DNA of 39,343 bases, taken from contig CAJXMN010000015.1 of the NCBI GenBank assembly GCA_913056215.1, positions 1-39,343 of the forward strand. Direction: 5' to 3'. A model generated the notes under the pieces. The model was not told the origin of the DNA, did no database searches, and saw nothing but the letters and a program-made list of their open reading frames with translations. Origin of the DNA: an uncultured Flavobacteriales bacterium (GTDB lineage Bacteria > Bacteroidota > Bacteroidia > Flavobacteriales_D > Crocinitomicaceae). A program made the position numbers and the translations under genes. This document shows, in pieces, positions 34,405-39,343 of this stretch (the stretch's first letter is position 1; every line of letters starts with the position of its first letter).

Positions 34405-35544
34405 ATGACAGAATTACAATCAAAACTTCCCCATGTAGGCACCACGGTTTTTACGGTGATGTCGAAAATGGCGCAGGAACACAAAGCAATTAATTTATCA
34501 CAAGGTTTTCCCAATTTTAATGTGGCTGAACAGTTACTAGACAACTATCATAAGGTTATTGATGGCAATTATCATCAATATAAACCCATGCCTGGGGATG
34601 GTCGCTTGCTGAATGAGGTAGCTCAAAAGGTGGAGACACACTATGGAAGAAGCATTCATCCGGAAAACGAGTTGTTAATCACGGCTGGAGCAACACAGGC
34701 CATCTTTACAGCGATTCAGGCGATTATTCACAAAGGCGATGAGGCAATTGTTTTAGATCCATCTTATGATTGTTATGCACCCAGTGTTGAATTAGCTGGC
34801 GGAGAACCGATCCACGTGAATCTGAATGCTAATTTCACCGTAGATTGGGACAAGGTGGAGGATCAGATTTCGAAGAACACGAAGTTGTTGGTGATCAATA
34901 ACCCCCATAATCCTGGCGGTCGCGTTTTATCAATGCAAGATATTGAGGCGTTAGAACAAATTATGAAACGGCATCCACATGTTTTTTTACTGTCGGATGA
35001 AGTGTACGAATTCATTCATTTTGAAGAACCACACATCTCAATCAATACACGGGAGGCGCTTTACGAACGTTCGATCATAGTATCGTCCTTTGGCAAAACC
35101 TTTCACGTAACAGGTTGGAAAATAGGTTACGTAGTGGCGCCTGAAGCGATCATGAAAGAGATCAAAAAAGTACATCAATATGTAGTCTTTTGTGTCAACA
35201 GTACGGCACAGGAAACATTGGCGAGCTACTTACCACAAGTTGACCTTGGAGATCTCAGCACATTCTACCAACAGAAACGCGACTTTTTTCGTGAACGCAT
35301 GAAAGACAGCCGATTTGAGTTGTTGCCATGCGAAGGATCTTACTTCCAGGTTGCAAGGTATAATGCGATTAGTGATTTGGGAGATGTGGATTTTGCCAAG
35401 GAAATGACACAAAAACACGGTGTGGCAGTAATTCCTATTTCAGGATTCAACAAAGATAAGCACGACGATCATTTGATCCGTTTTTGTTTTGCAAAAGATG
35501 AAGACACCATAATTAAAGCAACAGAATTATTATGCAAGATTTAA
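34405..35544 (+). CDS. PLP-dependent aminotransferase, methionine-aminotransferase (YbdL/KYAT) type
   Basis: This 379-residue fold-type I aminotransferase begins MTELQSKLPHVGTTVFTVMSK and shows AINLSQGFPNFN, YKPMPGDGRLLNEVAQ, LITAGATQAIF, NNPHNPGGRVL, LLSDEVYEFIHFE and the PLP lysine in SSFGKTFHVTGWKIGYV, ending IRFCFAKDEDTI. The sequence matches the YbdL/kynurenine-glutamine transaminase group, which uses glutamine or methionine as amino donor. Its gene overlaps the nitrilase gene by 13 bases. This pairing with an omega-amidase is the glutamine transaminase and omega-amidase arrangement used to regenerate methionine from its keto acid. KynU in the window makes a kynurenine-related role an alternative. 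Confidence 0.92.
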   Translation: MTELQSKLPHVGTTVFTVMSKMAQEHKAINLSQGFPNFNVAEQLLDNYHKVIDGNYHQYKPMPGDGRLLNEVAQKVETHYGRSIHPENELLITAGATQAIFTAIQAIIHKGDEAIVLDPSYDCYAPSVELAGGEPIHVNLNANFTVDWDKVEDQISKNTKLLVINNPHNPGGRVLSMQDIEALEQIMKRHPHVFLLSDEVYEFIHFEEPHISINTREALYERSIIVSSFGKTFHVTGWKIGYVVAPEAIMKEIKKVHQYVVFCVNSTAQETLASYLPQVDLGDLSTFYQQKRDFFRERMKDSRFELLPCEGSYFQVARYNAISDLGDVDFAKEMTQKHGVAVIPISGFNKDKHDDHLIRFCFAKDEDTIIKATELLCKI

Positions 35545-36308
35545 AAGTCACATTAATTCAAGCCAAACAGGAATGGGAGGACAAAGAATTGAACCTCATG
35601 CATTTTACGAAAATGCTTAATGAGATAGAGCATCCAACAGACCTGATTATTCTACCGGAAATGTTTCAAACGGCATTTACTATGAATGCTAAAGAGATGG
35701 CGGAGACCATGGATGGTTCGAGTCTGAACTGGTTAAAACAAAAGTCACGTGAGAAAGAAGCGGCGATTATGGCTTCACTGATCATTGAAGAAGAAGGGAA
35801 TTATTACAACCGGATGGTTTTTGTGACTCCTGATCTCCGGGTACAACATTATGATAAACGAAAGCTTTTCACGCTCGCTAAGGAAGATGAACATTACTCT
35901 TCTGGTGAGGAAAACACCATAGTAGATTACAAAGGTTGGAAGCTTTTGTTACAAGTTTGTTACGACCTACGTTTTCCAGAAGTAGCTCGAAACAGAGTGG
36001 TGGATACAAGGTTTGATTACGACGCGATCGTATATGTAGCAAATTGGCCAGAAAAGCGTTCCTTGCATTGGAAGGTCCTATTACAAGCGAGAGCCGTGGA
36101 AAATCAATGTTATGTGATTGGTGTGAACAGAGTAGGAGAAGATGCCAATCAATTGAATTATTCAGGTGATTCTTGTATTATCTCTCCATTGGGCGAAATT
36201 GAACAATATCACGCACACGAGGAGATCATCATGAGTGATATGCTGGAAGTGGACATTTTGCAGGAGACGAGGAGTAAATTGCCGTTTTTGAGAGATCGGG
36301 AGGTGTGA
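35532..36308 (+). CDS. Nitrilase-superfamily amidohydrolase (omega-amidase, YafV-like)
   Basis: This 258-residue enzyme has the nitrilase triad: E43 in LPEMFQTAF, K109 in HYDKRKLFTLA and C143 in LLQVCYDLRFPEVAR. In the family, YafV/NIT2-type omega-amidases hydrolyse 2-oxoglutaramate or 2-oxosuccinamate, the by-products of glutamine or asparagine transamination, pulling the coupled aminotransferase forward. It overlaps the upstream aminotransferase gene by 13 bases, so the two are co-translated. No signal peptide, so it is cytoplasmic. Further members such as biotinidase-like or carbon-nitrogen hydrolases fit less well. Confidence 0.9.
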   Translation: MQDLKVTLIQAKQEWEDKELNLMHFTKMLNEIEHPTDLIILPEMFQTAFTMNAKEMAETMDGSSLNWLKQKSREKEAAIMASLIIEEEGNYYNRMVFVTPDLRVQHYDKRKLFTLAKEDEHYSSGEENTIVDYKGWKLLLQVCYDLRFPEVARNRVVDTRFDYDAIVYVANWPEKRSLHWKVLLQARAVENQCYVIGVNRVGEDANQLNYSGDSCIISPLGEIEQYHAHEEIIMSDMLEVDILQETRSKLPFLRDREV

Positions 36309-36443
36309 AGTCGATGGATCGGGTAGACTTGATACACCACTTTATTCATTTCATGGCATTCGAATACCTTACCATTTACTAATTTCAAAAAATGAAACTA
36401 CATTTAGCTCATAATAAAACACTTTTCAAGCAGTTATAACGGC

Positions 36444-37994
36444 ATGAAACTCTATTCGAACAAACAAAAATGGAAGGTCGCACTATTATTTGTAGCGCTC
36501 GTACTTGTTGGGGTGTCGTTGTTTGTCTCGAATACGATTGTATCGAAGGTAGCGCAACGGGAGCGCGACCGGGTCACACAATGGGCTGATGCGATTAAAA
36601 AGCGAGCTGAATTGGTGCGATTAACCAATAATTCATTTAGTGAATTGCGCGAGAAGGAGTTGAATGAAATGGAGTTGTGGATCGACGCCACAAAAGAGAT
36701 CTCTCGCAAAACACCGCTTGACAGGCAGCAATCCTTTGATTTGCCGCTAAAAATCATTAATCGTAACGACGATATTCCGGTAGTTGTATTGGATCAAAAC
36801 GATCAAGTTTCTACTTATATTAATTTGAACTTCGAGGCGAAAGACCTGGAAAAAGCTTTCCCTCAAGCAGATAGTACAAAACTTCAAGGTTATTTTGAAG
36901 ACTCATTGGTAAAGTTGGCATATAGTTGGGAAAAAGCAAATCCTTCGTTTACGATAGAAATCTATGACGGATTGTTTATGACTTATTTTTATAATGATTC
37001 TCGTGATATCGTTCGCTTAGAGCACGAACGAGATTCATTGCTTGAAGCTTTTAATCAGGAACTCATACGTAACACCAACCTTGTTCCCGTTGTACTTACC
37101 GATAGTTCAAAATCAAAAGTCATTGCTACAAATTTTTCTGATGATGAAATTGCCAATTTTTCCCAGACATTGGGTGATTTAAAGGCTCAAAATGATCCAA
37201 TCCGCATCCGTTTTTCTCAGGATCGGACCCATTATGTCTTTTATGCCAATAGTGATGAACTCGTGCAATTACAGTACTTTCCTTACATTCAGTTCCTGAT
37301 CATTGGATTGTTTATTTTTATTGGATATATGATTTTTAGTACATTCAGAAAGGCCGAACAAAATCAAGTGTGGGCAGGGATGGCTAAGGAAACAGCACAT
37401 CAACTTGGAACGCCAATTTCTTCATTGATGGCATGGGTGCAAATGTTGGAAGGAATGGATATTGATAAAGACATCACAAAAGAAATGAATAAAGATGTGC
37501 ATCGCCTTTCTCAAGTGACTGATCGTTTTTCAAAAATTGGAGCAGGAACGCAATTGAAAGAGGCCGATATTGTACAAACAACCAGTGAATTTTTAAGTTA
37601 TTTACGAACCCGTTTGCCTCAAAAGGTGCAATTAATATTTGATAGTTCAGATAAAAACCTGGTCATAGCTCACAACCCTCCTTTGTTTGAATGGGTCATT
37701 GAAAATATATGTAAAAATGCCATTGATGCTATGGAGGGAGCGGGTGAGTTAAAAGTAACAATTCACAAAGAAAATGGGTCCGTTCATATCGACATCACGG
37801 ATACAGGAAAGGGTATGACAGGCACTCAACAACGGAGTGTTTTTCAACCGGGATATACCACGAAAAAACGCGGTTGGGGCTTAGGGTTATCACTGGCCAA
37901 ACGCATTATCCATGATTATCACAAGGGTCGATTAAAAGTGCTTCGCTCAGAAGCAGGTAAGGGGACAACTTTCCGTATAACATTATTTATCTAG
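36444..37994 (+). CDS. Membrane sensor histidine kinase
   Basis: This 516-residue kinase has membrane helices at about 12-30 and 280-300 enclosing a 250-residue periplasmic sensor domain. The histidine lies in AGMAKETAHQLGTPISSLMAW (H319). The ATP-binding domain has NICKNAIDAMEG (N421), DTGKGM (D453) and KKRGWGLGLSLAKRI. The QLGTP box replaces the usual H-E-x-x-x-P pattern but keeps the proline. No response regulator gene follows; the next plus-strand region is a terminator, so the partner must be encoded elsewhere (the OmpR-type regulator at the right end is one candidate, but is unlinked by operon). Confidence 0.93.
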   Translation: MKLYSNKQKWKVALLFVALVLVGVSLFVSNTIVSKVAQRERDRVTQWADAIKKRAELVRLTNNSFSELREKELNEMELWIDATKEISRKTPLDRQQSFDLPLKIINRNDDIPVVVLDQNDQVSTYINLNFEAKDLEKAFPQADSTKLQGYFEDSLVKLAYSWEKANPSFTIEIYDGLFMTYFYNDSRDIVRLEHERDSLLEAFNQELIRNTNLVPVVLTDSSKSKVIATNFSDDEIANFSQTLGDLKAQNDPIRIRFSQDRTHYVFYANSDELVQLQYFPYIQFLIIGLFIFIGYMIFSTFRKAEQNQVWAGMAKETAHQLGTPISSLMAWVQMLEGMDIDKDITKEMNKDVHRLSQVTDRFSKIGAGTQLKEADIVQTTSEFLSYLRTRLPQKVQLIFDSSDKNLVIAHNPPLFEWVIENICKNAIDAMEGAGELKVTIHKENGSVHIDITDTGKGMTGTQQRSVFQPGYTTKKRGWGLGLSLAKRIIHDYHKGRLKVLRSEAGKGTTFRITLFI

Positions 37995-38003
37995 TGTTAA
38001 TTC

Positions 38004-38040
38004 AAAAAAAGCACCACGCCCGAGGGCAGGGTGCTACTTT
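38004..38040. terminator. Bidirectional terminator between the kinase and TonB genes
   Basis: AGCACC (38010-38015) pairs with GGTGCT (38030-38035), with a second small stem GCCC/GGGC inside. An A-run at 38004-38010 gives a U-run on the minus strand, so it mainly ends the tonB-like transcript; a shorter T-run at 38038 serves the plus strand. Confidence 0.8.
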
Positions 38041-38063
38041 AATACCTGGATATTTGTTGATAG

Positions 38064-38768
38064 TTATTTCAACTTGAAATGGATGACAGTGTTTTTATAA
38101 GATCGAATAAATTCTCCGTTTTCATCGACACCCGGATTCCAATTTGGCGATGCTTTTATGACACGGATTGCTTCTTTTTGAAGGCTTTTGGATACTTCTT
38201 TATTCAGCACCTCAATAGCTGTTAAACCTCCGTCGCGTTCTACAATAAAAGTGAGCCAAACGTCGCCTTCTTCTTGAAAATCTATAGATTCCTCTGGATA
38301 AATGAGGTGTGTTTTTAAGTATTCTTTCCAGTTACCCGCAAATGTAGCCTCTTTTTTAGGATACTTTACAGCTTTGTTCAATCCTGGTTTTTCTCCAATA
38401 TCAACGTCAAATTTACCATTGAGAAGATCGTTTAATTCGCCTAAATCAATTTGATGTTGTTCATCGTTATTGGTGTTTTTTGTTTTTTTGATGGGTTGAT
38501 TGAGGTTTTTTTGTGCTTTTGGTTCTACTTTTTTTGTCTGAGCCACTTTTTTCGTTTTGGGCAAATCTTTAGGGCGGTCAATTTTGACTTCTATTTTTTC
38601 CACGGGCACTTCAGCGGTTCGCACTGCTTTTTTGTCTGTTTTAACAGCAATAGGAGTGCGCCATGTAAATGCCATAGTTGCGCATGCGCTTACTATCATA
38701 AGGCCCAATTGAAAATAAACCGGTTTTCTCTTGTCGGCATCGAGGTTTGGATTTTTTTTTGCATTCAT
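38064..38768 (-). CDS. Energy transducer TonB-like protein
   Basis: This 234-residue protein has an N-terminal cytoplasmic tail, one membrane helix (about residues 20-35, FQLGLMIVSACATMAF), a lysine- and glutamine-rich periplasmic linker (about 50-105, with VEKIEVKIDRPKDLPKTKK, of the usual TonB type), and a C-terminal TonB domain (about 145-234, YLKTHLIYPEES, GDVWLTFIVERDGGL). It couples the proton motive force, through ExbB/ExbD encoded elsewhere, to outer-membrane TonB-dependent transporters. The FxGN/EYL lead-in is the form typical of Bacteroidetes. Confidence 0.88.
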   Translation of the reverse strand: MNAKKNPNLDADKRKPVYFQLGLMIVSACATMAFTWRTPIAVKTDKKAVRTAEVPVEKIEVKIDRPKDLPKTKKVAQTKKVEPKAQKNLNQPIKKTKNTNNDEQHQIDLGELNDLLNGKFDVDIGEKPGLNKAVKYPKKEATFAGNWKEYLKTHLIYPEESIDFQEEGDVWLTFIVERDGGLTAIEVLNKEVSKSLQKEAIRVIKASPNWNPGVDENGEFIRSYKNTVIHFKLK

Positions 38769-38841
38769 AAAAAAGCGTTTTTGAGTTCACATGAATGAAT
38801 TCAAAACTCGTGCCAATCTTTAGTGGTCAATAAAAATGGGC

Positions 38842-39343
38842 CTATCCAGCGGTTGAGTGATCGATAAGTTTAAACCCTCTTCCGTGAACATTCATGATTT
38901 CGATGGAATCATCCGCTTTAAGTATTTTTCGCAATTTAGCAATGTAGACGTCCATACTGCGTCCGTTAAAATAATTGTCATCCCCCCAAATTGAGCGCAA
39001 TGCCGCTTGACGATCGAGGACGTCATTTTTGTTTTTTGCGAGTAACTTTAGTAAATGATTTTCTTTAGTTGTTAGTTTGTTTTCGTCATCTCCGATCTTG
39101 AGGATACGCGTTTCAGGGTCAAAAGAAAACTTTCCTATGGTGAATGTCCGATCTACTGAAGTGTTGCTATCCGCAGTGCGTTTTAAAATCGCTTCAATGC
39201 GCGCAACAAGTTCCTCCATACTGAAGGGTTTGGTCAAATAGTCGTCCGCACCGAGGGAAAAACCCTGAAGTTTATCCTCTTTCATAGTTTTTGCTGTAAG
39301 GAACAAAATCGGTACTTTTTGATCGATACCACGTATTTCTTTT
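38842..39343 (-). CDS. OmpR/PhoB-family response regulator, 3' part
   Basis: The gene runs off the right end of the window. The visible 166 residues begin in the receiver domain with VPILFLTAKT (the switch threonine), GFSLGADDYLTKPFSMEEL with the conserved lysine, then a linker and a winged-helix DNA-binding domain (LTTKENHLLKLLAKNKNDVLDRQAALRSIWG ... RSMDVYIAKLRKILK ... NVHGRGFKL). The phospho-acceptor aspartate lies beyond the edge. It is a DNA-binding transcriptional regulator that needs a kinase partner. The upstream gene is out of view. Confidence 0.93.
   Translation of the reverse strand, partial: KEIRGIDQKVPILFLTAKTMKEDKLQGFSLGADDYLTKPFSMEELVARIEAILKRTADSNTSVDRTFTIGKFSFDPETRILKIGDDENKLTTKENHLLKLLAKNKNDVLDRQAALRSIWGDDNYFNGRSMDVYIAKLRKILKADDSIEIMNVHGRGFKLIDHSTAG

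Overview
The window reads as a Bacteroidota chromosome, most likely Flavobacteriales (inference). The grounds are type IX secretion (T9SS) substrates and a PorP/SprF-like protein, a SprB-repeat surface protein, a long-form IspG, many genes preceded by the Bacteroidetes -7 box TAnnTTTG instead of a Shine-Dalgarno site, and a LytTR regulator paired with a TPR histidine kinase.

Left end (1-2880), accessory DNA. The window opens inside a type V-A (Cas12a) CRISPR array, read left to right, so its leader and probably its cas genes lie off the left edge. Next come a 42-codon orphan ORF and a two-gene split HipA module in which the kinase comes first and the HipA N-terminal subdomain second, with no HipB-like gene visible. 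After a terminator there is a decayed RAYT/Y1 transposase remnant, which ends at a solitary degenerate copy of the Cas12a repeat handle placed directly before a glycosyltransferase gene. This is the most unusual part of the window.

2888-16159, mostly housekeeping. Two GT4-type glycosyltransferases, ispG, a crotonase-fold enzyme, an MscS channel, a 47-residue membrane protein, a conserved hypothetical protein and a GT9 glycosyltransferase are followed by a minus-strand block (alpha/beta hydrolase, hemL, a large secreted protein with a gliding-motility C-terminal domain) and then kynU.

16160-22227. A long gap holds a tRNA-Val(GAC) whose 3' end is partly duplicated nearby. Then follow a secreted thioredoxin-like protein, polA, a second enoyl-CoA hydratase and a lipoprotein.

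22340-31499, cell surface and signalling. A PorP/SprF-like protein converges on a 1078-residue T9SS substrate (LamG, FG-GAP, SprB repeats, sorting domain). A sensor kinase and LytTR regulator pair and two lipoproteins follow, one of which carries a TonB C-terminal domain.

31500-39343. An 839-base noncoding stretch precedes an acyl-CoA carboxylase beta subunit. Next is a 415-base element with inverted ends carrying a broken four-helix-bundle (S23/IVS-type) gene. An aminotransferase and omega-amidase pair (probable methionine-salvage closing steps), a histidine kinase, a TonB protein and a truncated OmpR-type response regulator complete the window.
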